Source of the DNA: Verrucomicrobia bacterium ADurb.Bin006
Lineage (GTDB): Bacteria; Verrucomicrobiota; Verrucomicrobiia; Limisphaerales; J093
NCBI GenBank assembly: GCA_002071485.1
Contig: MWFF01000178.1
Coordinates: 1 to 48,877 of the forward strand
Direction of reading: 5' to 3'
Length of the DNA stretch: 48,877 nucleotides
Below, piece by piece: positions 10,225-19,047 of the stretch. Positions within the stretch are counted from its first letter, which is position 1, and each line of letters begins with the position of its first letter. The position numbers were made by a program, and so were the translations under genes. The notes beneath the pieces are model-generated. The model made no database searches and was not told the origin of the DNA. It worked only from the letters and a program-made list of their open reading frames with translations.

Positions 10225-10899
10225 ACCTATCTTCGTTTCGTCGCGCAAGACAAAGCCGCCAAAAGTGTTGCGTTTGGACTTCCAGTGAACCATGGAACCG
10301 TAGCCGTCCCGCATCGCGCGGTGAGTCCGCGCCACCTCGCTCTGTCAAACGCAGGGATCACCGCTGACTCACGTCGGCGGCCTGCAGTTTGGACATTATT
10401 CGGATTGGACTTCATCACACACTTCATCGCACACTTCACCGATCTGAGATGAGCAGCGCGAAGAGGCAAGGATGTTCTCCCTGGACATATTGAACGTGTA
10501 CGATAAAGCGCCGGCCAGCGCGGCAAGTCTGGCGCAGCACTCCTGGTCCTGGAACAAACGACACGCAGTTGCGAATCAGTTGTTGCGCGTTTCCGAGAGT
10601 TTTTTTGTTCTCAACATGAATCCTCCTCCCCATTGCTGGATGCCACCTCGCACGAGAATGGACCTGTGCGTCGCCCTCACCTTCGTCGACGCCTTGGTCG
10701 CGATCTTTGTCGCCCGCCCGCGTGTTCATCGACAAAGGTGGGGACACAGCCTGCGACAAAGGAGGGGATCGGACGCCCATTCTGCAGGTAACCTGTTTCC
10801 CCTTTGGAGGGCCGATCTCGCGGTGGCGGGAGAGGCCCGGTATGGTGACGTAGATCGTATCGAGTCGGGCACCCTCCATCCGGCCAACCGCATCGCCTC
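10225..10899. other. Intergenic region between cydA and a divergent glycosyltransferase gene
   Basis: About 675 bases hold no gene that can be supported. Frames of over 140 codons exist on both strands (10472-10903 plus, 10436-10879 minus) but their products look random and have no usable start context. The region should contain the promoters of cydAB and of the glycosyltransferase. It includes three 12-bp tandem repeats (10409-10444) and two short related runs, CGACAAAGGTGGGGA and CGACAAAGGAGGGGA. Confidence 0.6.
10409..10444. repeat. Three tandem 12-bp units upstream of cydA
   Basis: The units are ACTTCATCACAC, ACTTCATCGCAC and ACTTCACCGATC. The first two differ at one base and the third is more diverged. 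They lie about 185 nt upstream of the cydA start, a possible place for an oxygen- or redox-sensing regulator, though no known operator is recognised. Confidence 0.55.
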
Positions 10900-12156
10900 A
10901 TGAAGCTCGCGGTGTTCGCCCATATCCCTCCGCCTGCCCACGGCCAGAGCCTCAGCATTCAGCGCATGCTCGAGGGCTTCGGAGGCGATCGGACAAAACA
11001 GAGCGCGCCCGGACCCGGCTCAGCCGCCAGGGGCGAGACTCGCCCCGGACGGCGTCCGGATATCGAGTGCTACCACATCGATGCCCGTTTCTCGCGCGAC
11101 CTCGAGGATCTAGGCGCTGTCCGTTTCACAAAGGCAGTCGTCCTCTTCAAGTACTGCGCCAAGGCGCTGTGGTTCAGATTCCGATATGGCGTCCGCGCCC
11201 TCTATTATGTCCCCTGCCCGCCTCGGCGCTCCTCGCTATACCGTGACTGGGCCATCCTGTTGCTCTGCCGTTGGGCCTACCCAAGGCTGATGTTCCACTG
11301 GCACGCCGTCGGGCTCGGCGAATGGGTCGAGAACAACGCCACGGGCCTCGAACGCGCTGTCACGCACTGGCTCTTCGACCGCGCCGATCTGGCAGTGGTC
11401 CTGTCGCGTTTCAACCAACCCGATGCCGCTCGGTTTCAACCACGGGCAGTCGAAGTCGTCGCCAACGGCATTGCCGATCCGTGTCCCGATTTCGCCAAGG
11501 CCATCGCGCCGCGCCGCATGGCCCGGACCGATGCCCGTCGCCAACTGAGCCTCGGGCACTCCCTGTCCGCACCCGATCGCGCGCGAGCCAGCGGCGATCC
11601 CGAGCGGTGCCGCGTCCTCTTCCTGGGGCATTGCTCGCGGGACAAGGGTCTGTTTGACGCCCTTGCAGGCGTCGAGGCCGCCAACCGTCAACTCGCCGCC
11701 CAAAGCTCCCCCCTCCGCTTCCACCTGACAGTCATCGGCGGCTACGTCGACGCCGACACGCGGATCGAATTCGAGCGCATGATCGGGGCGCCGGGGCGGC
11801 GCGAATGGATCGAGTACCTGGGACGTGTGAGCGACGATGCCAAATGGCGGGCGTTTCGGGAAGCGGATATCTTTTGTTTCCCGACCTACTTTGCCTGGGA
11901 AGGACAACCTGCAAATGTCATCGAAGCCATGGCATTCGGACTCCCCGTCGTCACAACCCGCTGGCGGGCCATCCCGGAACTGCTGCCCGAGAACTACACG
12001 GGCCTGGTCGACCCGCGTTCTCCCGATCAAGTGGCTGCCGCTCTGGTGAACGCCCTGACCGAGGACGGTGCCCCTCACCGCATGACGTTCGAGAAGCGAT
12101 TCACGCTCGAACGCCACCTCGACACGCTCGCCACGGCCTTGACCAAGGTCGATTAA
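10900..12156 (+). CDS. GT4-type glycosyltransferase (GT-B fold)
   Basis: The 418-residue protein begins MKLAVFAHIPPPAHGQS, like retaining GT-B glycosyltransferases that have a glycine-rich N-terminal loop. The C-terminal domain has VLFLGHCSRDKG, the start of the donor-binding half. It also has the EGQPANVIEAMAFGLPVV motif with the E-x7-E pair that binds the nucleotide sugar. It probably adds a sugar to an exopolysaccharide, O-antigen or lipid acceptor in the cytoplasm. An insert of about 25 low-complexity residues (Gly, Pro, Arg-rich, about 33-52) follows the first helix. The stop overlaps the stop of the convergent aminotransferase gene by 2 nt. The sugar and acceptor are unknown. Confidence 0.88.
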   Translation: MKLAVFAHIPPPAHGQSLSIQRMLEGFGGDRTKQSAPGPGSAARGETRPGRRPDIECYHIDARFSRDLEDLGAVRFTKAVVLFKYCAKALWFRFRYGVRALYYVPCPPRRSSLYRDWAILLLCRWAYPRLMFHWHAVGLGEWVENNATGLERAVTHWLFDRADLAVVLSRFNQPDAARFQPRAVEVVANGIADPCPDFAKAIAPRRMARTDARRQLSLGHSLSAPDRARASGDPERCRVLFLGHCSRDKGLFDALAGVEAANRQLAAQSSPLRFHLTVIGGYVDADTRIEFERMIGAPGRREWIEYLGRVSDDAKWRAFREADIFCFPTYFAWEGQPANVIEAMAFGLPVVTTRWRAIPELLPENYTGLVDPRSPDQVAAALVNALTEDGAPHRMTFEKRFTLERHLDTLATALTKVD

Positions 12157-13511
12157 CCCATCGACTTCTTGATGGCGGCGCTGTGGACCTGAATCTTCCG
12201 AGCCGCCTCGACAATCCGGTCCATGTCCGCGCGCTCGGCCAGAAGCACGCTCTGAAACATGCCGACGGTTGTGGCGCAAACCTGCCGGTTGCCTTTCAAC
12301 TCCTGAAAACTGTCGCGGTAGGCCTTGAGCCGTTCGGCGCTGAACAGCCGCTGGAATCCTCTCGAAGCGATCGCCTCGTCCAGGAGGCCGTCGAAATACT
12401 GTTCGTGATAGCCGCCGCCGCAGGGAATGCCCTCGGCGCCCATGGCCCGGACGAACTGATCGCGCGTCAGTCCGTTGAACTGCCGCGCATCGTAGCGGAA
12501 TGGATACAAATGCCACACCGGGTAGCTGTTCTCAGGCAGGCGGACGGGCTCGATGCCAGGAATCTGTTTGAGCTGGGCACTGAGGTAATCGCCGTTCTCG
12601 CCCCGATGCTCCGTCTCCTTCACCAGCTTATCGAACTGCTGCATCAGGATCACCGCCTGGAACTGCTGCATCCGGTAATTGCCGCCGCGCGTGAAGTACG
12701 GCGTACTGCCCTTGAAACCGCCATAGGCGCGCCCGCAGTTGTGGTAGGCCTGACACCGATCGAGCAGATCGTCGCTGTTGCCGGTCACCGCCCCGCCTTC
12801 GCCCGCAGGCAGATGCTTCGAATTCTGGAAGCTGAAACACCCCAGGTCGCCGAGCACACCGCATTTGCGGCCCTTGTACTCGGCCAGCCACGCCTGGCAC
12901 GCATCCTCGACCACCGCAAGCTTGTGCTTGCGCGCAATCGCGTTGATCGGATCCATGTCGCATGGCAGCCCGTAGATGTGCACCGGCATGATCGCGCGCG
13001 TCCGCTCCGTGATGCGGCTTTCGATCGACGCCGGATCCATGGTCAACGTGGCCGGGTCGGTGTCGGCCAACACCGGCAGCGCCTTCATGTTCAGAATCGC
13101 ATTGTATGTGGCGATGAAGGTGAACGGCGACGTGATGACCTCGTCCCCGGCGTCCACCCCCATCACGTGCAACGCAACCATCAGGGACGTGGTGCCGCTG
13201 GCGGTGGCCAGACACCGCTTGGCCCCGAGCAGCCGCGCATAGGCCTGCTCGAACTCCTCGACGTGCTCCCCCGCCCCCCGAAACCACCGTCCGCTCCGCA
13301 GCACCTCGAGCACCGCTGGTTCCCATGCCTCCCGCCAGATCGGCCAGCCCGGCCAACCGCCCGCGTGCGCGGGCGTGCCACCCAGCACGGCCGGCTTGTC
13401 GGCCTCGGCCGCATACACCATCGGCGCCTTCTGCGCGCTCAACCATGTCAAGGCCGCCGATCCCGCGGCCGCGCTCCGGATGAATCCCCGCCGAGTAAAA
13501 GTATGTTTCAT
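12153..13511 (-). CDS. DegT/DnrJ/EryC1/StrS aminotransferase with a Tat signal
   Basis: The 452-residue protein is a PLP-dependent sugar-aminotransferase homologue. It has ASGTTSLMVALHVMG (phosphate-binding start), TSPFTFIATYNAIL, the cofactor aspartate in VVEDACQAW, and the SFQNSKHLPAGEGG motif whose lysine forms the Schiff base. Ahead of this fold is MKHTFTRRGFIRSAAAG, a twin-arginine signal with an Ala-rich hydrophobic run to about residue 25. The ATG at 13511 is preceded by AGAAAG; 51 upstream codons are discarded. Family members usually act in the cytoplasm on nucleotide sugars, so export would be unusual. It is convergent with the GT4 gene and upstream of a GT2 gene, which suggests envelope-sugar work, but the substrate is unknown. 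Confidence 0.87.
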   Translation of the reverse strand: MKHTFTRRGFIRSAAAGSAALTWLSAQKAPMVYAAEADKPAVLGGTPAHAGGWPGWPIWREAWEPAVLEVLRSGRWFRGAGEHVEEFEQAYARLLGAKRCLATASGTTSLMVALHVMGVDAGDEVITSPFTFIATYNAILNMKALPVLADTDPATLTMDPASIESRITERTRAIMPVHIYGLPCDMDPINAIARKHKLAVVEDACQAWLAEYKGRKCGVLGDLGCFSFQNSKHLPAGEGGAVTGNSDDLLDRCQAYHNCGRAYGGFKGSTPYFTRGGNYRMQQFQAVILMQQFDKLVKETEHRGENGDYLSAQLKQIPGIEPVRLPENSYPVWHLYPFRYDARQFNGLTRDQFVRAMGAEGIPCGGGYHEQYFDGLLDEAIASRGFQRLFSAERLKAYRDSFQELKGNRQVCATTVGMFQSVLLAERADMDRIVEAARKIQVHSAAIKKSMG

Positions 13512-13666
13512 AGCTCTATCTTTCTCATTGAATTGTGTCGGGCGACTTCCCCGGAGTGTAGTCTCTACACCGCCCGACACAACTGGAAACAGATCGGGAT
13601 TCGCCGGCGAGGGCTGTCCTTCTCCCCTTGTCATTGGCATTCTTGATGCTAGCCTGAGTCGCACGG

Positions 13667-14419
13667 ATGCTCGAAATGCGCCCAGAGACTCTGGTCATTG
13701 TGCCGACCTACAACGAGCGCGATAACCTGCCCCGCCTCGTTCATCGGGTCTTTTCCCTGCCTGTCCAGGTCGAGTTGTTGATCGTTGACGACAATTCTCC
13801 CGACGGCACCGGGCAGATGGCGGACGAGTTCGCCGGCCGCAATCCCCAGATGCATGTCCTCCATCGGCCGGGCAAAGAGGGCTTGGGCCGCGCCTATTGC
13901 GCCGGTTTTGTCTGGGGCCTACAACGGTCCTACCAGTTCCTCTTCGAGATGGATGGCGATTTGTCCCACAATCCGGACGATATTCCCCGATTCCTCGATG
14001 CGGCGGCTCATGCGGATTTGGTGCTGGGTTCGCGTTACGCGCAGGGGATTCGCGTCATCAACTGGCCCCTGAGCCGGTTGCTCCTGAGCCTCGGCGCCGC
14101 CCGCTACGTGCAGTTGATCACGGGCATGCCCTTCTCCGATCCTACGGGCGGGTTCAAGTGCTTCCGTCGCGCGTCGCTCGAGGCCATCGACCTGCAGAAC
14201 ATCCACTCGAACGGATACAGCTTCCAAATCGAACTGACTCATAAAGTCTGGCGCCAGGGCCTGCGCGTCGCCGAGGTCCCCATCACCTTCACCGACCGCT
14301 TCCAGGGATCCTCCAAGATGTCGTCCCGCATCGTTCGCGAAGCGCTATGGATGGTGTGGCGGCTCTGGCTGCAAAACGGCCTCCGCCGATCGCCGCGCGA
14401 TACACCCAAACGGGTCTGA
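13667..14419 (+). CDS. Polyprenol monophosphomannose synthase-like GT2
   Basis: The 250-residue protein matches dolichol/polyprenol-phosphate mannosyltransferases of the GT2 family (GT-A fold). It has VIVPTYNERDNLP, IVDDNSPDGTG, KEGLGRAYCAGF, the metal-binding EMDGDLSHNP (DxD at about 96-98) and SDPTGGFKCFRR. The C-terminal EVPITFTDRFQGSSKMS completes the catalytic pattern. It would transfer mannose (or another hexose) from a GDP- or UDP-sugar to undecaprenyl phosphate at the inner membrane. No C-terminal transmembrane pair is present, so it is the short, soluble form. ATG at 13667 or 13676 are both possible. Confidence 0.92.
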   Translation: MLEMRPETLVIVPTYNERDNLPRLVHRVFSLPVQVELLIVDDNSPDGTGQMADEFAGRNPQMHVLHRPGKEGLGRAYCAGFVWGLQRSYQFLFEMDGDLSHNPDDIPRFLDAAAHADLVLGSRYAQGIRVINWPLSRLLLSLGAARYVQLITGMPFSDPTGGFKCFRRASLEAIDLQNIHSNGYSFQIELTHKVWRQGLRVAEVPITFTDRFQGSSKMSSRIVREALWMVWRLWLQNGLRRSPRDTPKRV

Positions 14420-14456
14420 CCCGAGACGATCGTCCGGTCGCCCTCGAGCGGTTCGT

Positions 14457-16112
14457 TCAATCGCGGCCCTGGGCGACGCTCGAAAGGCCACGCCACCAGG
14501 GCCGCTTGCGCGGCTCGCTCGCCGCCAGGCGAAACCGCGCGGACAATCCTCCCCGCGCCTCTTTCACTGAAATCACATCCGTGATCAGGCCGATGATGCA
14601 CCAGGCGACCACGGCCAACTGAAAAACGTCCTCGCTGTCGATGTAAGGCTGCGTGGTCGCCAGCAACCCGCCCAGAGCGATCAGGACAATCCACGGCACC
14701 ACCAGGATACGGAACAGGGTCGCAGCCGCCGCGTCGGTCGCCGATCGCGTGGTCATCGCCCGCCACATCCCAAACCACCCCAGCGCAAATGCGTCCGCAA
14801 CGAGGATCACAGCGCGCGCCGAAAAAAACAGAATCGCATGATTCCAGCCCGTCTCCGAGTGCATCAGCCCGAACATGCGCCAGCAGAGCAAAGCGTCCAG
14901 CACGAGCACCGCCACGATCGGTTTGCCGAACTGGCGTCCCAAAGCCCTGTACTGCCCTTCGAGAATGCGCGGAACATCGAGCGGTGTTGAAAGCAACAAC
15001 TCGAGCCCGCCCGTTCGCCGGTCTTCCGCCAGTTGCCGGGTTGCGGCAAAGGCAATCCAACACCGCAACGCGGCGTGCAGAAAGGTCGACAGGATGAAAG
15101 AGAGGGCCACTTCCCCTTCCAACCACATCTCCGTCGAGAAGACCCAAACGCACACAAACGCGAGACAGGTTATCGCCAGGAACAGCCAGACGGACGCCGG
15201 TCCGCCCCGTCCCCGCGCCGCAAGCCAGAGAAACGGATTCACTTCGAGCAACTGGGTCCGGTGACGAGAGCGCGCCCCGAGCGGTCTTTCGCAACACCTG
15301 CGCCAGCAAGCCCGCCAGCGCACGGCTCGGGCCGAGGCGCCGCGGTCGTGGCACAGGCGCGGCAGCAGCGAGCTGGTCAACGCCAGCAGCGCAATTCCCT
15401 CGGCAATCAGGATGCCAAGCGCCAGTCCGTAATTGCCCCAGCCGCTTCCGGAGAAGCTGCCATGCACGCTCAGCAGGTGGACATAGGCCGGACTCAGCAA
15501 AAGAAGTAAGTCGGGCGGGCTGGCCCCCATCTGGGGGATGGTCCAGACGCTCGCAGCGATCCACGGGCCCGCCGTCACTGTCGCCAGAAGAAGCCCTGTC
15601 AGAGTCGTCGCGCGACGGTCGTTCGTGCACCATGTTGACACAAACATGCCCAACGCCAGCGAGTAGAACACAGTCGCCACGAGCGCGGCGGCAACCCGAG
15701 CGTATTGGGCCGGCAGCACACCGCCCAAGAGCAGAGGAACTGCAATCACGGGGAGAAAGGCCAGCAATCCCTGGAACGCCGCGATCGAGCTGGCGGTCAG
15801 TTTGCCCAGGACGATGTCGTAGCCCCTGAGGTCAGTCAGAAACAACAGGCCGAGCGTGCCCTCGCGCCGCTCCGCGCTGATGCATGCCGCGGTGTGCCGC
15901 GCGCCAGTGAACACGCACCAGAAAAACGCCAACCATGCGAACGTGCCGAACAGGAGGCCGCCAACCCGGACCGAAGGCATCCCGCCGCTCAAGGCAAACG
16001 TATTAGCACCCAGCACAATCGCCACCAACGCCGCCACCGCCCGTCCCCAGTAGGTGCCGGGCCGGCGGGACGCGACGCGCAACTCGCGCTCGACAACGGG
16101 TAGAAACGTCAT
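14457..16112 (-). CDS. ABC-2 type transporter permease (orphan)
   Basis: The 551-residue protein has about a dozen hydrophobic segments arranged as two halves, each opening with a soluble VxRELRxxxRRPGTYW or LEVNPFLWLAARGR stretch and a following helix. This is the layout of ABC-2/NatB-like export permeases. CISAERREGTLGLLFLTDLRGYDIVLGK after the first helices is the typical cytoplasmic loop that contacts the ATPase. No ATP-binding subunit lies beside it in the window, so its partner must be elsewhere or to be found further away. ATG 16112 follows GGGAG at about 11 nt; a GTG at 16124 is the alternative. Confidence 0.8.
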   Translation of the reverse strand: MTFLPVVERELRVASRRPGTYWGRAVAALVAIVLGANTFALSGGMPSVRVGGLLFGTFAWLAFFWCVFTGARHTAACISAERREGTLGLLFLTDLRGYDIVLGKLTASSIAAFQGLLAFLPVIAVPLLLGGVLPAQYARVAAALVATVFYSLALGMFVSTWCTNDRRATTLTGLLLATVTAGPWIAASVWTIPQMGASPPDLLLLLSPAYVHLLSVHGSFSGSGWGNYGLALGILIAEGIALLALTSSLLPRLCHDRGASARAVRWRACWRRCCERPLGARSRHRTQLLEVNPFLWLAARGRGGPASVWLFLAITCLAFVCVWVFSTEMWLEGEVALSFILSTFLHAALRCWIAFAATRQLAEDRRTGGLELLLSTPLDVPRILEGQYRALGRQFGKPIVAVLVLDALLCWRMFGLMHSETGWNHAILFFSARAVILVADAFALGWFGMWRAMTTRSATDAAAATLFRILVVPWIVLIALGGLLATTQPYIDSEDVFQLAVVAWCIIGLITDVISVKEARGGLSARFRLAASEPRKRPWWRGLSSVAQGRD

Positions 16113-16288
16113 GCCTGCCGCCACTCCCTCGATTCGCTGATGCAGTTTGAAGAGCGCGCCGCAGGCGTGGTTTCCCTGACGTTTGCCGCCTGTTGGCTGA
16201 GCCGGTTGCGAATTGACAACGCCCGGCTGCCCCCCGCACTGGATTCAACACCGCCCGCGGGATCGGCCTGGTGTAGGACCGCGCGCCG

Positions 16289-17782
16289 CTACTTGGCGTA
16301 GCGCTTCTGGAACTCTTGCTGACGCCGTTCGCGCTCGGCCTTCTCGGCTGGATCCATCTTGTCGATGTACCAACTGTGATTGGCCGTGTTGAGCACGCTT
16401 TCGATCTTCTTGGCCAGCGCGTCGGCAGCCTCGATCTTCTTCTGGTCTCCGGACGCGCGGCCTTTCTGGATCAATTCCTCGAGTTCGGGCAGCATCTTGC
16501 CGTAGAAATGCTTGGCGACCTCGTACGTGCCGTGCCAATGGGTGTAATCGGGACCCATCATGGACGCCCCGTGCCGGGCGCGGCGGCCCTCGTGGTGCCA
16601 CAGCTCGTACCAGGTCCAATCCAGCTTGTTGGCGAACTGGACGGGAATCATGAGTGGCTTGGCCAGTTCGTAGAGTTCCAGGCCCGGCTCGGCAAACTTC
16701 TGGTGATAGAGATCGATCAGGCTGTCGTACTGGACATAGAAGTTGTTGACCCATTGATCCTCGTGGCAGTTACTGCAGACGTTCTTCATGGTGTTGCGGC
16801 GCGTCTCCCAGTTCACCTCCGCGCCCGGCAACCCCATCTTGCGGTCGCTCACTTCAGGACGGATCGACATCTCCGGACGGTTGTTCCAACTGATTCGCAT
16901 GCCGACGTCATGAGACACGGGCAGCGCCGGCAAGGCCGGCCGATTCGCCGCAGCCGCGCGACCCGGGGTGGCGCTCATGTGGCAGGTGGCGCACGTGGGC
17001 GCGCGATTGTAGTCCTCGCCGACGATCCATTTTGCGGAATCGAGGTTCAACTTGTCCTTGAATGCGCGGAAGGCGATGCCGTGTTTGGATTCGTTGTAGA
17101 TTTCCATTTGGGGATGATCGGGTCCCATGTGGCACTTGCCGCAGTTGTCCGGGTTCCGCGCCTGCTCGGCCGAAAACGAGTGTCGGCTGTGACACGCGGA
17201 GCACGAACCCTCGGAGCCGTCCGGGTTGATGCGTCCGATGCCGGTGTTGGGCCATGTGGTGGCATCGAGCTTGCCGTTGGCCAGCACCTTGACCTCGCTC
17301 CCGTGGCACTGCCAACACCCGTTGACCGCCGCGGCACTGACGCCCTCCGGATACGCTGTCGTCCTCATCCCGCGATTGCCTTCGACCACCTCGGCCAGCG
17401 TGTTGTCGAGCGACCCCAGGATGCGGGCGCCTTTCGAGTGATGGGATTGGGCGAATTCCTCCGTCTCGGCGCTGTGGCAGCGCGCGCAGTCCTTGGGCGA
17501 CACGATGGTGGCTATGCGCTGGCCTTCGTGCGCATAGCCGTCGGGATCGTTCTCGGCGGCCATGTGGCATTCGAAGCAGCCGACGTTGGCGCGGTAATGC
17601 TTGCTGGCACCCCATTGCTGGTAAATGCCGCCGTTGTCCTGCCGGTGGCACTCGATGCACGCCTGGGTCTCCTTCGACAGCGCAGGCAATCCCCAGGCCT
17701 GTCCGTGCGCCAGGGGCGCTGCCGCAACGGCAGTCGCAACGATCAGCAGGCCGATCAGAATTCGGACATGGTTCGTATTCAT
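16289..17782 (-). CDS. Octaheme c-type cytochrome, hydroxylamine oxidoreductase (HAO) family
   Basis: The 497-residue protein has a signal peptide (residues 1-27) and exactly eight CxxCH heme sites, starting at cysteines 42, 69, 99, 156, 194, 214, 264 and 336. The C-terminal helical region is typical of HAO-like octaheme proteins (WYELWHHEGRRARHG, then MMGPDYTHWHGTY at 408-420). All eight sites are CxxCH, so it lacks the CxxCK of octaheme nitrite reductase. Members oxidise hydroxylamine or hydrazine, or reduce nitrite or hydroxylamine, in the periplasm. Whether the tyrosine that crosslinks the catalytic heme in oxidative HAOs is kept (Y413 is a candidate) cannot be settled by eye. It is the last gene of a four-gene operon with NrfD, ferredoxin and tetraheme cytochrome, starting 5 nt after nrfD. 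That link to a quinone module favours a reductive role. Confidence 0.88.
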   Translation of the reverse strand: MNTNHVRILIGLLIVATAVAAAPLAHGQAWGLPALSKETQACIECHRQDNGGIYQQWGASKHYRANVGCFECHMAAENDPDGYAHEGQRIATIVSPKDCARCHSAETEEFAQSHHSKGARILGSLDNTLAEVVEGNRGMRTTAYPEGVSAAAVNGCWQCHGSEVKVLANGKLDATTWPNTGIGRINPDGSEGSCSACHSRHSFSAEQARNPDNCGKCHMGPDHPQMEIYNESKHGIAFRAFKDKLNLDSAKWIVGEDYNRAPTCATCHMSATPGRAAAANRPALPALPVSHDVGMRISWNNRPEMSIRPEVSDRKMGLPGAEVNWETRRNTMKNVCSNCHEDQWVNNFYVQYDSLIDLYHQKFAEPGLELYELAKPLMIPVQFANKLDWTWYELWHHEGRRARHGASMMGPDYTHWHGTYEVAKHFYGKMLPELEELIQKGRASGDQKKIEAADALAKKIESVLNTANHSWYIDKMDPAEKAERERRQQEFQKRYAK

Positions 17783-17787
17783 GATGT

Positions 17788-19047
17788 TCAAGTGTTCTCC
17801 GGGACGGGCGCCGCAACCGGCGCCGCAGGTTCTTGACGTGGGCGGCTCCAATGATGCGCATACGTGACCTGTCCCGCAAGGACCGGGACGGACACGCGAA
17901 CCAGAATGGTATAGACCAGCAGACCGAAAGCCCAAATGCCCAGGCAGATCATGGTCTCATGCAGCGTGGGGCTGTACTCGACGATCTCGCCGAGCGGCGA
18001 CGGAATGAATGCGGGGACAATCAGCCCCATCCCCTTCTCGATCCAGATTCCGACGATGGCCAGCACGCAGGCGATATTGAGGGTCTTGAGCGCCCGAGAC
18101 AAGGGCAGCATGAACAGGGTTGTCGCCGCCACGTTCATGGCGATGGCCGTCCAAATCCAGGGAACCAGGGCGTTGTATCCGTGCAGGCCCAGGAAGAGGT
18201 ACTGGGCGGAGGCAATATGATGGGTGTCCGCGTAAAACTCGGTGAACAGCTCGCACAGCAGCAGGAACAAATTGATGATCAACGCCACCTGCACGATCCG
18301 TCGCAGGGTGAACAGCGCGTCGTTGCTCACCTTGTGCGAGGTGAAGTGCCGGACGATCTGGAGCGTCAGGATGATGAACGCCGGTCCGGCCGCGAACGCG
18401 CTGGCGAGAAATCGCGGCGCGATAATCGCCGAGTTCCAGAACGGGCGGCCTCCCAGCCCCACATACAGGAAAGCCGTGACGGTGTGGATGCTGATGGCCC
18501 AGGCGATCGCAATGAACACGAATGGGATGTAGAACTTCTTCGACGGCTCGCGGCCGCAGTACGCGCAGTAAATCAGATATCCGCAAATGTGCAGGTTCAA
18601 CAGCAGATAACCATTGAGCGCAATCACGTCCCAGGTGAGCATCGATATCGGAAAGTTGAACCGCAGTAGGAGGTGATGGAAACGATCCGGACGGCCCAGA
18701 TCCACCATCACGAACAACAGGCACATCACGATGACCGACACGGCCAGCAACTCGCCGAAGATGACCACGTCGTGCAGGTGCAGGTTGCGGTAGACATAGA
18801 CCGGGATAACGAGCATGGCTGCTGCCGCCGCCAGGCCGACCAGGTAGGTGAAGTTCGCGATGTACATCCCCCACGACACCTGATCCGTCATGCCCGAGAC
18901 CGCGAGACCATGCACAAACTGATGGCAATACGCGTACACCCCGCCCAGCGCCACAAGGGTCAGCGCCGTCATCCACGCGTGGTAGCGCCAGTCGCCGACA
19001 AAGCTCAGTCGGAAACAATCCCAGAGAAACGTCAGGTACCGTTTCAT
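17788..19047 (-). CDS. NrfD/PsrC-family quinone-interacting membrane subunit
   Basis: The 419-residue polytopic protein has about ten hydrophobic segments and the NrfD/PsrC pattern (WGMYIANFTYLVGLAAAAAM in helix 2-3, VDLGRPDRFHHLL after helix 4). This family exchanges electrons between the quinone pool and a peripheral iron-sulfur subunit. Its ATG overlaps the stop of the ferredoxin gene (ATGA), so the two are translationally coupled, and the octaheme cytochrome gene follows after 5 nt. It is the membrane anchor of the complex formed with its neighbours. The direction of electron flow is inferred, not shown by sequence. Confidence 0.93.
   Translation of the reverse strand: MKRYLTFLWDCFRLSFVGDWRYHAWMTALTLVALGGVYAYCHQFVHGLAVSGMTDQVSWGMYIANFTYLVGLAAAAAMLVIPVYVYRNLHLHDVVIFGELLAVSVIVMCLLFVMVDLGRPDRFHHLLLRFNFPISMLTWDVIALNGYLLLNLHICGYLIYCAYCGREPSKKFYIPFVFIAIAWAISIHTVTAFLYVGLGGRPFWNSAIIAPRFLASAFAAGPAFIILTLQIVRHFTSHKVSNDALFTLRRIVQVALIINLFLLLCELFTEFYADTHHIASAQYLFLGLHGYNALVPWIWTAIAMNVAATTLFMLPLSRALKTLNIACVLAIVGIWIEKGMGLIVPAFIPSPLGEIVEYSPTLHETMICLGIWAFGLLVYTILVRVSVPVLAGQVTYAHHWSRPRQEPAAPVAAPVPENT

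Noticed and set aside
8911..10452. 513-codon plus-strand frame opposite cydA
   Set aside because: It is the antisense shadow of cydA, whose protein is unmistakable; the frame product is His/Arg/Pro-rich and has no domain.
10436..10903. Hypothetical proteins on either strand between cydA and the GT4 gene
   Set aside because: No start context, no domain, and biased residue content; two frames of similar length on opposite strands suggest GC-driven openness.
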